A DNA stretch of 64,000 nt from Kribbella pratensis (GTDB taxonomy: Bacteria; Actinomycetota; Actinomycetes; Propionibacteriales; Kribbellaceae): positions 1,488,001 through 1,552,000 of the forward strand of contig NZ_SODU01000003.1 of the NCBI RefSeq assembly GCF_004366075.1. The letters run 5' to 3'. Positions 7,777-16,751 of this stretch are shown one piece after another. The position numbers and the translations under genes were made by a program. The notes below the pieces were generated by a model, which made no database searches, had not been told where the DNA came from, and saw nothing but the letters and a program-made list of their open reading frames with translations. Position 1 is the stretch's first letter. The number at the start of each line of letters is the position of its first letter.

Positions 7777-8349
7777 TCAACCGACGATCAGGCTCATCGC
7801 CTCGGCGCGGGTGACCGGGTTGCGGAGCTGGCCGCGGACGGCGGAGGTGATCGTCTTGGCGCCCGGTTTCCGGACGCCGCGCATGGTCATGCACAGGTGC
7901 TCGCACTCGACCACCACGATCACGCCGCGCGGCTGCAGGATCTCCACCAGGGACTCGGCGATCTGCGTGGTCAGCCGTTCCTGGACCTGCAGCCGTCTCG
8001 CGTACACGTCGACCAGCCGGGCGAGCTTCGACAACCCGGTCACCCGGCCGTCCCGGCTCGGGATGTAGCCGACGTGCGCGACGCCCGTGAACGGCACCAG
8101 GTGGTGCTCGCACAGGCTCCAGACCTCGATGTCCTTCACCAGGATCATCTCGTCGTGCTCGAGCGCGAACGTGGTCGTCAGCACGTCCTCGGCCTGCTGA
8201 CCGAGCCCGGCCGTGATCTCGGCGTACGAGCGGGCCACCCGGGCCGGGGTGTCCTGCAGCCCCTCGCGCTCAGGGTCCTCCCCGATCGCGTACAGCAGCT
8301 CGCGCACCGCCCGCTCGGCGCGCTCGTGGTCGAAATTCGGTGACGCCAT
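7777..8349 (-). CDS. folE: GTP cyclohydrolase I
   Basis: A 190-aa FolE, the first committed enzyme of folate synthesis, converting GTP to dihydroneopterin triphosphate in a zinc-dependent decamer. The zinc ligands are present: Cys and His in SLCEHHLVPF and the second Cys in CEHLCMTMRG. The conserved GYIPSRDGRVTGLSKLARLVDVYARRLQVQERLT and RGVRKPGAKTITSAVRG are intact. I chose ATG at 8349 because an AGGAGG-type site stands about 8 bases upstream; the longer frame adds only an Arg-rich stretch. A strong hairpin separates it from ftsH, so it probably has its own promoter in addition to read-through. Confidence 0.96.
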   Translation of the reverse strand: MASPNFDHERAERAVRELLYAIGEDPEREGLQDTPARVARSYAEITAGLGQQAEDVLTTTFALEHDEMILVKDIEVWSLCEHHLVPFTGVAHVGYIPSRDGRVTGLSKLARLVDVYARRLQVQERLTTQIAESLVEILQPRGVIVVVECEHLCMTMRGVRKPGAKTITSAVRGQLRNPVTRAEAMSLIVG

Positions 8350-8403
8350 CCCGGCTCTCCTCCTGCCAACGGAACTTCGCACGCTACCCCGCGCGCAAAC
8401 GAA

Positions 8404-8435
8404 AACGCCGCCACCCCGGTCCGGGTGGCGGCGTT
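8404..8435 (-). terminator. Rho-independent terminator after ftsH
   Basis: A perfect 13-bp stem, AACGCCGCCACCC at 8404-8416 pairing with 8423-8435, with a 6-nt loop. On the minus strand it is followed by TTTTCGTTT. It starts 17 bp beyond the ftsH stop codon, so it should end the ftsH transcript before folE. Confidence 0.85.
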
Positions 8436-8451
8436 CGTTGCAGCTGTCAGC

Positions 8452-10503
8452 TCACTGGTGGCTCGGCGGGGTCGGGCCGCCGCCGTAGTCCGGCGGACGG
8501 ATCGCCTCGTCCGGGCCGACCGAACCGCCCGGCAGGACGTCGGACAGCGAACCGTTCTGCCCGTTCTGCCCGTTCTGCTCAGCGCGGCTGCCGACCGGCA
8601 TCACCGGCGGCTGGTCGGACGGGACCCGGGTCGACGACCCGGTCCAGGCCGGCCGGCGCTCCTTCATGATCACCGGCTCGAAGATCCGGGCGATCTGGTG
8701 CTTGTCCAGGGTCTCCTTCTCCAGCAGCTCCTCGACCAGGTGGTCCAGGACCGCCCGGTTCTCCACCAGGATGTCGAAGGCCTCCTGGTGCGCGTTCAGG
8801 ATCAGCTTGCCGACCTCCTCGTCGACCGCGGCCGCGATCTCCTCGGAGTAGTTCCGCTGGCTGCCCAGGTCACGGCCCAGGAACGGCTCGCCGTTGTCCT
8901 GGCCGAACTTGATCGCCCCGAGCCGCTCGGTCATGCCGTACTGCGTGACCATCGCGCGGGCCAGCGCCGTCGCCTTCTCGATGTCGTTGCTGGCGCCCGT
9001 GGTCGGGTCGTGGAAGACCATCTCCTCGGCCGCGCGGCCGCCGAGCATGTAGGCGAGCTTGTCGAGCATCTCGGACCGGGTGGTCGAGTACTTGTCCTCG
9101 TCCGGCATCACCATCGTGTAGCCGAGCGCACGGCCACGCGGGAGGATCGTCACCTTCTGCACCGGGTCGGAGTGCGGCAGCGCCGCGGCGACCAGAGCGT
9201 GACCACCCTCGTGGTACGCGGTGAGCACCTTCTCCTTGTCCGACATCAGCCGGGTGCGGCGCTGCGGACCGGCGATGACGCGGTCGATGGCCTCGTCCAG
9301 CATGTTGTTGTCGATCATCTGCAGGTTCGACCGGGCGGTCAGCAGGGCCGCCTCGTTCAGCACGTTGGCCAGGTCGGCGCCGGTCATGCCCGGCGTCCGG
9401 CGGGCGACCGCGGTGAGGTCCACGTCCTGCGCCATCGGCTTGCCGCGCGCGTGCACCTTGAGGATCTTCTGCCGGCCGGGCATGTCCGGCGCGTCGACGG
9501 CGATCTGCCGGTCGAACCGGCCGGGCCGCAGCAGGGCCGGGTCGAGCACGTCGGGCCGGTTGGTGGCCGCGATCAGGATCACGCCGCCGCGGACGTCGAA
9601 GCCGTCCATCTCGACCAGCAGCTGGTTCAGCGTCTGCTCGCGCTCGTCGTGACCGCCGCCGAGGCCCGCGCCGCGGTGCCGGCCGACGGCGTCGATCTCG
9701 TCGATGAACACGATCGCCGGCGCGTTCGTCTTGGCCTGCTCGAACAGGTCCCGGACCCGGGAGGCGCCGACACCGACGAACATCTCGACGAAGTCCGAAC
9801 CGGAGATCGAGTAGAACGGCACCCCGGCCTCACCCGCGACCGCACGGGCCAGCAGGGTCTTGCCGGTACCGGGCTGGCCGTAGAGCAGCACGCCCTTCGG
9901 GATCTTGGCGCCGACCGCCTGGAACTTGCCCGGCTCCTGCAGGAACTCCTTGATCTCCTGCAGCTCCTCGATCGCCTCGTCGACCCCGGCGACGTCGGCG
10001 AACGTGGTCTTCGGGGTGTCCTTGGTGACCAGCTTGGCCTTCGACTTGGCGAAGCTCATCACCCGGGAGCCGCCGCCCTGCATCGAGTTCATCAGGAAGA
10101 TGAACACCACGGCGATCAGCAGGAACGGGATCAGCGTGGAGAACACCTGGCCGATGAAGCTCGGCTTCGGGTTCTCGACGTCGTACCGCTCGATCTTGCC
10201 GTCGGTGAACAGCGACTGCAGGTCGTTGCCGAGGTTCTCGGCCTGACCGTCCACCCAGTGCGCCCGGAGCTTGGTGCCGTCGGTCTTCTCGACCCGGATC
10301 TCTTGATCCGGATCGATCAGCGTCACCGTCTTGATCGTCTTGTCGCTCGACGACTTGGCCTGCTGGATCAGCTGGACTACCTGGCCGGTCGGCTCGGTCT
10401 TGTACCCGGTCGAGCCGGTCAGGAGCTGCCCGATCACCAGGACGCCCAAAAAGGCGACGACGATCCAGAACAGGGGTCCGCGGAAGATGCGCTTCACGTC
10501 CAT
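8452..10503 (-). CDS. ftsH: ATP-dependent zinc metalloprotease FtsH
   Basis: A 683-aa membrane-anchored AAA+ protease for quality control of membrane proteins. Two transmembrane helices (about residues 8-28 and 119-140) flank an extracytoplasmic domain. The AAA module has Walker A GQPGTGKT (209-216), Walker B IVFIDE (about 264-269), SRH residues RPGRFDRQI, and pore motif FVGVGASRVRD. The M41 protease site is HEGGH (His431, Glu432, His435), where most FtsH have HEAGH; the zinc-binding HExxH is intact. The C-terminal 70 residues are Gly/Asn/Pro-rich and probably disordered, including repeated NGQNGQNGQ. Position after hpt matches the standard actinobacterial tilS-hpt-ftsH order. Confidence 0.97.
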   Translation of the reverse strand: MDVKRIFRGPLFWIVVAFLGVLVIGQLLTGSTGYKTEPTGQVVQLIQQAKSSSDKTIKTVTLIDPDQEIRVEKTDGTKLRAHWVDGQAENLGNDLQSLFTDGKIERYDVENPKPSFIGQVFSTLIPFLLIAVVFIFLMNSMQGGGSRVMSFAKSKAKLVTKDTPKTTFADVAGVDEAIEELQEIKEFLQEPGKFQAVGAKIPKGVLLYGQPGTGKTLLARAVAGEAGVPFYSISGSDFVEMFVGVGASRVRDLFEQAKTNAPAIVFIDEIDAVGRHRGAGLGGGHDEREQTLNQLLVEMDGFDVRGGVILIAATNRPDVLDPALLRPGRFDRQIAVDAPDMPGRQKILKVHARGKPMAQDVDLTAVARRTPGMTGADLANVLNEAALLTARSNLQMIDNNMLDEAIDRVIAGPQRRTRLMSDKEKVLTAYHEGGHALVAAALPHSDPVQKVTILPRGRALGYTMVMPDEDKYSTTRSEMLDKLAYMLGGRAAEEMVFHDPTTGASNDIEKATALARAMVTQYGMTERLGAIKFGQDNGEPFLGRDLGSQRNYSEEIAAAVDEEVGKLILNAHQEAFDILVENRAVLDHLVEELLEKETLDKHQIARIFEPVIMKERRPAWTGSSTRVPSDQPPVMPVGSRAEQNGQNGQNGSLSDVLPGGSVGPDEAIRPPDYGGGPTPPSHQ

Positions 10504-10677
10504 GATCGAGGCCTAGGCCCCGTCCCTCCTAGCTCGGCAGGCCCGGGTGTGGCGGGCTTGTGACGGTAATACCAGTCCAAGTGTCTCGTGTCGCACAAGA
10601 CAACACAGCACGAGGGTCACCAATGGACAGTACGACCCGTTGTACAGGCCGTCACCAAGTCTGCCCTGAAGCGCGGA

Positions 10678-11229
10678 TCAGGAATAGACGTGCGGGGCCA
10701 GTGTGGCGACGCAGCGCAGGTTCCGGTACTTCTCGGCGTAGTCCAGCCCGTACCCGACGACGAACTCGTCCGGCAGCTCCAGGCCGACGTACTTCACCGG
10801 CACCTGCATCTTGGCGGCGTCCGGTTTCACGAAGGCCGTGCACAGCTCCAGCGAGGCGGGCTTGCGTGACTCCAGGTTGCTGACCAGCCAGCTCAGCGTG
10901 AGTCCGGTGTCGATGATGTCCTCGACGATCAGCACGTGCCGGTTGGTGATGTCGGTGTCCAGGTCCTTCTGGATCCGCACCACGCCCGACGACTTGGTCC
11001 CGGAGCCGTACGACGAGATGGCCATCCAGTCCATCTCCACGTGCCGGCTGAACGACCTGGCCAGGTCGGCCATCACCATCACCGCGCCGCGCAGGACGCC
11101 CACCAGCAGCAGGTCCTTGCCCTCGTAGTCGGCCTCGATCCGCGCTGCCAGCTCCCGCAGCTTCGCGAGGATCTCGTCCTCGGTGTAATGGATCTTGCTC
11201 AGGTCCTTCTCGATGTCCGCCGCATCCAC
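10678..11229 (-). CDS. hpt: Hypoxanthine phosphoribosyltransferase
   Basis: A 183-aa purine-salvage enzyme joining hypoxanthine or guanine to PRPP. The PRPP loop VLIVEDIIDTGLTLSWL is clear. LLLVGVLRGAVMVMADL and SYGSGTKSSGVVRI (flexible loop) and the C-terminal LPDEFVVGYGLDYAEKYRNL complete the family pattern. The start is GTG at 11229, 5 bp after the tilS stop codon, so the two are likely one transcript. The 174 bp between hpt and ftsH have room for an ftsH promoter, but I see no clear elements. Confidence 0.95.
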   Translation of the reverse strand: MDAADIEKDLSKIHYTEDEILAKLRELAARIEADYEGKDLLLVGVLRGAVMVMADLARSFSRHVEMDWMAISSYGSGTKSSGVVRIQKDLDTDITNRHVLIVEDIIDTGLTLSWLVSNLESRKPASLELCTAFVKPDAAKMQVPVKYVGLELPDEFVVGYGLDYAEKYRNLRCVATLAPHVYS

Positions 11230-11234
11230 GCGAC

Positions 11235-12239
11235 TCAGCCTGTCACATCAGGGCCGAGGATGATGAATCCGCCGGTGCGGACCGCTCGGACGCCCTGCGG
11301 GAGATCGATCCAGCGCTGCCCGCGCCAGTCGGTCACCAGCGCGTCGACCGACGCGACGTGACCGGCAGTGAGGTCGGTGGCCCGGCAACCGGCTTCCAGC
11401 GCTGCCTGTCGCAGTACCCGCGTTCGGATCGCTGCAGGCTGCTCGACCAGTACGCCGATGTCGCCACGGACCTGCCCCTCAGCGCGGCTCAGTGTGGTCT
11501 CCCCAACGTCCGCAGCGAGCTGATCGAGCGCGTCCGCATCCGCTCGGAGAAGCCCCGCCGTACGAGCCAGCGCCTCGACCACACCAGGCCCCAGGGCCTC
11601 CTCCAGCACCGGCAGTACCTCGTGCCGTACGCGGACCCGCGTGTACTGCGGATCGTCGTTGTGCGGGTCGTGCCACGGCCGCAACCCGGACGCGATGCAC
11701 GCAGCAGCCGTAGTGGCCCGCGGCACCTCCAGGAACGGTCTGCGCAGCCGTCCGACGGCCGGAGCCATCCCAGCCAGCGAACGCGCACCAGAGCCACGCC
11801 CCAGCCCCAGCAGGACAGTCTCGGCCTGATCATCACGGGTATGAGCGAGCAGTACGACGTCTGCGCCCAGCTCATCGGCCGCGTCGCGAAGTGCGTCGTA
11901 CCGCGCTGTGCGCGCAGCGCCCTCCGGACCGCCGTCTGTACCGACCTCGACCACTCGGACCTGGACAGGATCCAGGCCCAGCGTCCGGCACTGCTCCGCG
12001 GCGGTCTCCGCGACATGTGCCGAGTCCGCCTGCAGACCGTGGTCCACGATGACCGCACCGGCCCGGAGACCGAGCTTCGGCGCCTCGAACGCGGTAGCGG
12101 CCGCCAGCGCGAGCGAGTCGGTTCCGCCGGAGCAGGCGACCAGGACGGCCGTGCCCTGCGGTAACTCGGCCAATGTCGCGCGTACCGCCTCGCGGGCGCG
12201 AGCGACGGCGGGGTGCAGCTTTCCCCGCCGCTGCCCCAC
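11235..12239 (-). CDS. tilS: tRNA(Ile)-lysidine synthetase
   Basis: TilS modifies C34 of the CAU-anticodon tRNA-Ile to lysidine, so that it reads AUA. The PP-loop ATP pyrophosphatase motif LVACSGGTDSLALAAA is near the N-terminus. VIVDHGLQ, LLAHTRDDQAETVLLGLGRG and PFLEV follow, then HDPHNDDPQYTRVRVRHEVLPVL, all typical. GTG at 12239 gives a 334-aa protein beginning near the usual HPAVARAREAV motif and starts 8 bp after the upstream stop codon. An ATG at 12275 would overlap the upstream gene by 29 bp and is possible. Confidence 0.93.
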   Translation of the reverse strand: MGQRRGKLHPAVARAREAVRATLAELPQGTAVLVACSGGTDSLALAAATAFEAPKLGLRAGAVIVDHGLQADSAHVAETAAEQCRTLGLDPVQVRVVEVGTDGGPEGAARTARYDALRDAADELGADVVLLAHTRDDQAETVLLGLGRGSGARSLAGMAPAVGRLRRPFLEVPRATTAAACIASGLRPWHDPHNDDPQYTRVRVRHEVLPVLEEALGPGVVEALARTAGLLRADADALDQLAADVGETTLSRAEGQVRGDIGVLVEQPAAIRTRVLRQAALEAGCRATDLTAGHVASVDALVTDWRGQRWIDLPQGVRAVRTGGFIILGPDVTG

Positions 12240-12246
12240 CAGGCGC

Positions 12247-13341
12247 TCAGCCGTGGAGTCGGGCGACCCAGGCATCGGGGTTCGCGATCTCGTTCTTGGT
12301 CGGCAACGTGTTCGGACCGGTCCAGACCCGGTTGAAGCCCTCCATACCGACCTGGTCGACCACCCTGCGGACGAACGCGGCACCGTCCTTGTACTGCCGC
12401 AGCTTGGCGTCCAGCCCGAGCAGCCGCTTCAGCAGCTGGTCCACCGGGTTGCCGCTCGCCCGCCGCGACGAGAACTTGGAGCGGATGGTGTCCACCGTCG
12501 GAATGACCGACGGCCCGACGCCGTCCATCACGAAGTCGGCATGGCCCTCCAGCAACGACATGACCGCGGTCAGGCGGTCCAGCACCGCACGCTGCTCGGG
12601 CGACTGCATCAGGTCCATCAGGCTCAGCTCGGACTCACCGCGCAGTGAACGTCCCAGCCGCTGCACGGCCTCCCGGAACATCGCGGCGTACGCCGAAGCA
12701 TCCAGCTCGGCCTGGTCCAGGAAGAGGGCGATCTCCGACCGCAGGTGGTCCCGCAGCCACGGGACCGCGGTGAACTGCACCCGGTGCGTCTCCTCGTGCA
12801 GACACACCCACAGCCGGAAGTCTCGCGGTACGACGCCCAGCTCGGACTCCACCTGCACGACATTGGGCGCCACCAGCAGCAGGCGGCCCGTCAGACCGGG
12901 ACGGTCCGGGTCAGGCTGCGCCGGGAAGAACGGGTCGAACTGACCGAGCACCCGTGACGACAGGAAGGCCAGCAGCGCACCAGCCTCGATCCCAGTCACC
13001 CGGGACCCGACCGCAGAGGACAGGCCGGCGCTCCGCTCCGCCTTCTCGCGCAGCTTCTCCGCCAGCGGCTGCAGCACGGTCCGGAAGCCGTCCGCGTTCG
13101 CCTGGACCCAGCCGGGCCGGTCCACGATCATCACCGGCGCGGTGGCCGACGTGGCCTTCAGCCCGGTGAACTCGCGCACGTGACCCTCGGACTCCGCCGC
13201 GAACTGACGCAGCTCGGCGACCACCTGGTCCGCCTCCGCGCGACTGACCGCCGGGCCCGGGCGCAGCAGCTTCCGCGCCACACCGGTCGCCAGCTGCCAG
13301 TCGACCATCTCGGTCGTGGTCCCACCTTCAGCCGTGCTCAT
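12247..13341 (-). CDS. DUF2342 zinc-dependent metalloprotease-like protein
   Basis: A 364-aa protein of the actinobacterial family annotated as zinc-dependent metalloprotease or coenzyme F420 biosynthesis-associated protein. The zinc motif HEETH is in LWVCLHEETHRVQF. A second family-typical region is LLEGHADFVMDGVG, where Glu/His may complete the site, and VDWQLATGVARKLLRPGP is at the N-terminus. Proteolysis has not been established for the family as far as I know. It sits between dacB and tilS, as in other actinomycetes. An F420 link is by annotation tradition; the only F420 gene in the window, fbiC, is 24 kb away. Confidence 0.85.
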   Translation of the reverse strand: MSTAEGGTTTEMVDWQLATGVARKLLRPGPAVSRAEADQVVAELRQFAAESEGHVREFTGLKATSATAPVMIVDRPGWVQANADGFRTVLQPLAEKLREKAERSAGLSSAVGSRVTGIEAGALLAFLSSRVLGQFDPFFPAQPDPDRPGLTGRLLLVAPNVVQVESELGVVPRDFRLWVCLHEETHRVQFTAVPWLRDHLRSEIALFLDQAELDASAYAAMFREAVQRLGRSLRGESELSLMDLMQSPEQRAVLDRLTAVMSLLEGHADFVMDGVGPSVIPTVDTIRSKFSSRRASGNPVDQLLKRLLGLDAKLRQYKDGAAFVRRVVDQVGMEGFNRVWTGPNTLPTKNEIANPDAWVARLHG

Positions 13342-13370
13342 ACAACGACCCTAGTGCCATGTCCCAACAT

Positions 13371-14720
13371 TCAGCAGCCGCAGTTGGCGAGGGCGGCGGT
13401 CGCGCGGTCCAGCGCAGCGCGGGCGTCAAGCGTCTTCGGGACCGGCACACTGTCACTGGCGATGGCGAACACGAGCAGCGTGCCGGAGCGGTCCCGCGCA
13501 TAGCCGGCCAGGCTGTGGACCCCTGTGAGCGTCCCGGTCTTCGCACGGACCAGCCCGGTCCCCGTGCCGGTGCCGGCCGAGGTGAACCGCTGCCTGAGGC
13601 TCCCGTTGAAGCCCGCCACCGGCAGACCGCTCAGCAGGTGCCGCAGCTCCGGGTGGTCCTTCGACACGGCCACGCGGACCGCGCCGGCGAGCAGGTCGAG
13701 AGGGACCTTGTTGGCGCGGGTCAGACCGCTGCCGTCGTAGATGCGGGCCTTGCTGACGTCCAGGCCGAGCTTGGTCAGTGTGGCCCGGAGTCCCTGGACG
13801 CCACCGGCGTACGAGCCGCCGTTGCCGGTCGCGATGCCGACATGCCGCAGGAGCACCTCGGCGCCGTCGTTGTCGCTGTGCAGGTTCACGTACTCGACGA
13901 TCTGGCCGAGCGTCGGCGACTTGACCTGCGCCAGCGGCGTGGCGCCCGCAGGTGCCGCAGCGGCCTTGGCAGCGCCCACTTTGATGCCGTACTGCGTCAG
14001 CAGCCTCTGGAACGACGTAGCAGCGGCGAGCGCCGGAGAGGTCGCGCGCTTGGCCATGCCCGGCGATACACGACCCTCGTTGACCCAGAGCGAGGAAGTG
14101 GGGGCGGCGATGCCTTCCGGGATGTAGTTCGCTTCCCAGTTCGCGTTGACAGCCGGGCCGCTGAACAGCGAGGCGTCGTACCCGAGGGTCACGGAGGCGA
14201 CGCCCTGTGCCTTGAGCGCCTTGGCCGTACTCGCGGCCAGAGCCTGGAGCGTGGCACGGGCCGGGAAGCCGTCGCTCGCGGACGCTTTCGCGGTCAACAG
14301 GGGGTCGCCGCCGCCGACCAGGACGATCGACCCTTTGCCGGTGCTCACGACCTTGGTGGCGAACGTGTGGTCCGGCCCGAGCGTGGCGAGGGCGGAGACG
14401 GTGGTGAGCAGCTTCAAGGTGGAGGCAGGCGTGTACGGCGTGGTGGCGCCGACCGAGAACACCGGCTTGCCGCGTGAGGCGTCGTACACATAGATGCCGT
14501 GGTGCGGGCCGAGCGACGGGTCCTTGAGGATCGCCGCGAGCGCCGTACCGACGCCGGCCGCGGTCGGGGCGGCTCCCTCGGTGGTCGCCGGCGTCAGAAC
14601 GGGCGGCGCCTGCTGTGTGGTCTGCACTGATCCGGGTACGGCGCGTGCGCTGCTCACCAGACCGGCACAGAGCGCCGTGGCGAGGAGCGTGACGAATGCC
14701 GCACGGGCAGGTCGGGCCAC
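13371..14720 (-). CDS. dacB: D-alanyl-D-alanine carboxypeptidase/endopeptidase (PBP4, S13)
   Basis: A 449-aa exported penicillin-binding protein that trims peptidoglycan stem peptides or cuts cross-links. A signal peptide (residues 1-28, Ala-rich core) is followed by a low-complexity linker to about 60. Active-site motifs are in order: SxxK as S100-TL-K103 in TPASTLK, SxN as SDN in NLHSDNDGAEVLLRHVG, and KTG in RAKTGTLTG. The S13 family's inserted domain lies between the first two. The start is GTG at 14720 with AGGAG about 8 bases upstream. It is divergent from ppa, with only 50 bp between starts. It is the first gene of the minus-strand housekeeping row. Confidence 0.94.
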   Translation of the reverse strand: MARPARAAFVTLLATALCAGLVSSARAVPGSVQTTQQAPPVLTPATTEGAAPTAAGVGTALAAILKDPSLGPHHGIYVYDASRGKPVFSVGATTPYTPASTLKLLTTVSALATLGPDHTFATKVVSTGKGSIVLVGGGDPLLTAKASASDGFPARATLQALAASTAKALKAQGVASVTLGYDASLFSGPAVNANWEANYIPEGIAAPTSSLWVNEGRVSPGMAKRATSPALAAATSFQRLLTQYGIKVGAAKAAAAPAGATPLAQVKSPTLGQIVEYVNLHSDNDGAEVLLRHVGIATGNGGSYAGGVQGLRATLTKLGLDVSKARIYDGSGLTRANKVPLDLLAGAVRVAVSKDHPELRHLLSGLPVAGFNGSLRQRFTSAGTGTGTGLVRAKTGTLTGVHSLAGYARDRSGTLLVFAIASDSVPVPKTLDARAALDRATAALANCGC

Positions 14721-14770
14721 CGGGCTGCTCCTGTCAATCGGTCGGTCGGAACCGTGACAGTATCTGCCGT

Positions 14771-15259
14771 ATGGAGTTCGACGTCTTCATCGAGATCCCC
14801 AAGGGCACCCGCAACAAGTACGAGCTGGACCACAAGACGAACCGTCTGCGGCTGGACCGGACGCTGTTCACGGCGACCCAGTATCCGTCCGACTACGGGT
14901 TCATCGAGGACACCCTGGGCCAGGACGGCGACCCGCTGGACGCGCTCGTGCTGCTGCCGGAGCCGACGTTCCCCGGCTGCCTGATCCGCGCTCGCGCGAT
15001 CGGCATGTTCCGGATGACCGACGAGAAGGGGCCGGACGACAAGGTCCTGTGCGTCCCGGCCGGTGACCCGCGGCAGGAGCACCTCCGCGACATCCACCAC
15101 GTGCCGGAGTTCGACCGGCTGGAGATCCAGCACTTCTTCGAGGTCTACAAGGACCTCGAGCCCGGCAAGTCGGTCGAGGGCGCCACCTGGGTCGGCCGCG
15201 CCGAGGCCGAGACCGAGATCACCGCCTCCTTCGCCCGCCTGAAGACCGAAGGGCACTAG
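14771..15259 (+). CDS. ppa: Inorganic pyrophosphatase
   Basis: A 162-aa family I soluble pyrophosphatase that hydrolyses PPi to phosphate and pulls biosynthetic reactions forward. The metal and substrate residues are present: EIPKGTRNKYELDHKT, YPSDYGFIEDT, the DGDPLDALVL signature (DxDPxD) and the C-terminal GKSVEGATWVGR. The ATG at 14771 gives the usual length; the open frame extends upstream but with unrelated sequence. It is divergent from dacB. The stop codon overlaps the end of the convergent MarR gene by 4 bp. Confidence 0.97.
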   Translation: MEFDVFIEIPKGTRNKYELDHKTNRLRLDRTLFTATQYPSDYGFIEDTLGQDGDPLDALVLLPEPTFPGCLIRARAIGMFRMTDEKGPDDKVLCVPAGDPRQEHLRDIHHVPEFDRLEIQHFFEVYKDLEPGKSVEGATWVGRAEAETEITASFARLKTEGH

Positions 15260-15687
15260 TCCCCTGATACGCGGCGGAGCAGCGCGAGCAAGGTCTTGCG
15301 CTCCGCCGCGGTCAGCGGCTCCAGCAGCTCCGCCTCCGCGGCGCGGATCAGCTCGTCCATCGCGTCGAGCTGCCGCTCACCCGCCGGGGTGATCGCGACG
15401 ATCTTCCGTCGCCGGTCGGCGGGATCGACCCGCCGCGCCAGGAACTCCAGCTCCTCGAGCTCGTCCAGCAGCGTGACCAGATCGCTGCGGTCGAACCCGA
15501 TCCGGTCCGCGACCGTCGCCTGCGCGGCCTCGCCGTCGTCCGCGAGGCTCGCGAGCACGTGATAGTGCTGCGTCCGGACGCCGCCGTCGATCATGTGCTG
15601 CCGGACCAGCCGCTGGGCGTGCTGACTCGACCGCCCCAGCGCGAACAGCACGTGGTCGGACAGCCGGTGGTGCGGCGACTTCTTCAC
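15256..15687 (-). CDS. MarR family transcriptional regulator
   Basis: A 143-aa winged-helix regulator. The family pattern is clear: an N-terminal dimer helix, HYHVLASLADDGEAAQATVADRIGFDRSDLVTLLDELEELEFLARRVDPADRRRKIVAITPAG with the recognition helix and the beta-wing DPADRRRK, then a C-terminal dimer helix. It is divergent from the quinone-oxidoreductase-like gene at 15776. A 9-bp inverted repeat in the shared 88-bp gap (15724-15762) is the probable operator for both. The ligand is unknown; MarR proteins next to such reductases often sense quinones or phenolics. Confidence 0.9.
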   Translation of the reverse strand: MKKSPHHRLSDHVLFALGRSSQHAQRLVRQHMIDGGVRTQHYHVLASLADDGEAAQATVADRIGFDRSDLVTLLDELEELEFLARRVDPADRRRKIVAITPAGERQLDAMDELIRAAEAELLEPLTAAERKTLLALLRRVSGD

Positions 15688-15723
15688 CGCACCAACTCTA
15701 TTGGCAACGCCGACGCGTAGAGT

Positions 15724-15762
15724 TATCGTGGGAATCTCCCATTATTTATACTCCCCACGATA
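15724..15762. promoter_or_regulatory. Inverted repeat in MarR/oxidoreductase divergent promoter
   Basis: TATCGTGGG at 15724-15732 and its perfect complement CCCACGATA at 15754-15762 lie 30 bp apart centre to centre (nearly three helical turns). Between them is an AT-rich tract (ATTATTTATAC) that is unusual for this genome and may contain a -10 element. This fits an operator for the adjacent MarR protein. Confidence 0.6.
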
Positions 15763-15775
15763 TGGAGCACCCATC

Positions 15776-16738
15776 ATGCGTGCAGTGCGCTTCCACCGCC
15801 ACGGCGGTCCCGACGTACTCCAGCTCGACGAGGTCGCCGTCCCCGAACCCGCTGCCGGCCAGGTCCTGATCCAGGCCGAGGCGATCGGCGCGAACGCGAT
15901 CGACACCGTTCTCCGCCGCGGCGGCTCCCCCTGGGACCGCGAGCTGCCCGGCACCCTGACCGGCGACGTCGTCGGCCGGATCGTCGAACTCGGTCCCGGC
16001 ACCCCACCCGGCGTCGCCGTCGGCCAGCGCGTCTCCGCCCTCACCGTGGACGCCTTCGCCCAGTACGCCGTGGCGGACACGGGCTTCCTCGCATCGATCC
16101 CGGACGACGCGGACGCGGGCGAGGCCACGATGATGTCGCTGGCCGCCCCGCTCGCCCTCCGCCTGCTCGAGTCCGGCCGGGTCCCAGCCGGCGGCACGAT
16201 CCTGATCCAGTCCGCCGCCGGCACCATCGGCCACCTCGCCGTCCAGCTGGCCCGCTCCTACGCCCCGAAGACGATCATCGGTACGGCGTCCTCCGCGCAC
16301 CGGCTCGACTTCATCCGCGAGCTCGGCGCCGAACCCGTCGACCTCACCGCCGCCGACTGGCCGGACCAGGTCCGCGCGATCGCCCCGGACGGTGTCGACA
16401 CGGTCCTGGACGCGGTCGGCGGCACCGTCTTCACGCAGGGCCTCGACCTGGTCAAGCCACTCGGCACGATGGTCTCGTACGGCGCCATCACAACCGAGGT
16501 CCCAACGATCCCGGCCCTCGGCCTGCAGCTGCGAAACGTCACCGGTGTCTCCTTGTACGGCTGGCAGCAGGCCCGTCCCGACGAGGCCCGCGCCGACATC
16601 ACCGAGGCCACCCGTCGTTGGCAGTCCGGCGAGCTCCGCCCGATCGTCCACGCCACCTACCCGCTCGCGGACGTCGCCCGCATCCACGAGACCCTCGACG
16701 CCCGCACCAACCTCGGCCGCCTCGTCGCGACTGTCTGA
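15776..16738 (+). CDS. Zinc-binding-type alcohol dehydrogenase / NADPH:quinone reductase family
   Basis: A 320-aa medium-chain dehydrogenase/reductase. The N-terminal GroES-like domain opens MRAVRFHRHGGPDVLQLDEVAVPEP and contains GTLTGDVVGRIVELGPG. The Rossmann part has LIQSAAGTIGHLAVQLAR, in which the usual AAxGGVG motif reads AAGTIG. Catalytic zinc ligands are absent, which points to the QOR-like, NADPH-dependent subgroup acting on quinones or enones. ATG at 15776 has GGAG about 9 bases before it; the upstream in-frame extension runs through the operator and is unlikely. It is presumably controlled by the divergent MarR. Confidence 0.88.
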   Translation: MRAVRFHRHGGPDVLQLDEVAVPEPAAGQVLIQAEAIGANAIDTVLRRGGSPWDRELPGTLTGDVVGRIVELGPGTPPGVAVGQRVSALTVDAFAQYAVADTGFLASIPDDADAGEATMMSLAAPLALRLLESGRVPAGGTILIQSAAGTIGHLAVQLARSYAPKTIIGTASSAHRLDFIRELGAEPVDLTAADWPDQVRAIAPDGVDTVLDAVGGTVFTQGLDLVKPLGTMVSYGAITTEVPTIPALGLQLRNVTGVSLYGWQQARPDEARADITEATRRWQSGELRPIVHATYPLADVARIHETLDARTNLGRLVATV

Positions 16739-16751
16739 ATAGAATTGCCGA

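Noticed and set aside
8425..10563. A 712-codon open frame opposite ftsH, and similarly long frames opposite 18443-19867, 25382-26962, 38140-39945 and 62418-64000
   Set aside because: They are mirror frames created by GC-rich codon bias; the opposite strand holds well-conserved genes, and the mirror products are Arg/Asp/His-rich with no domains.
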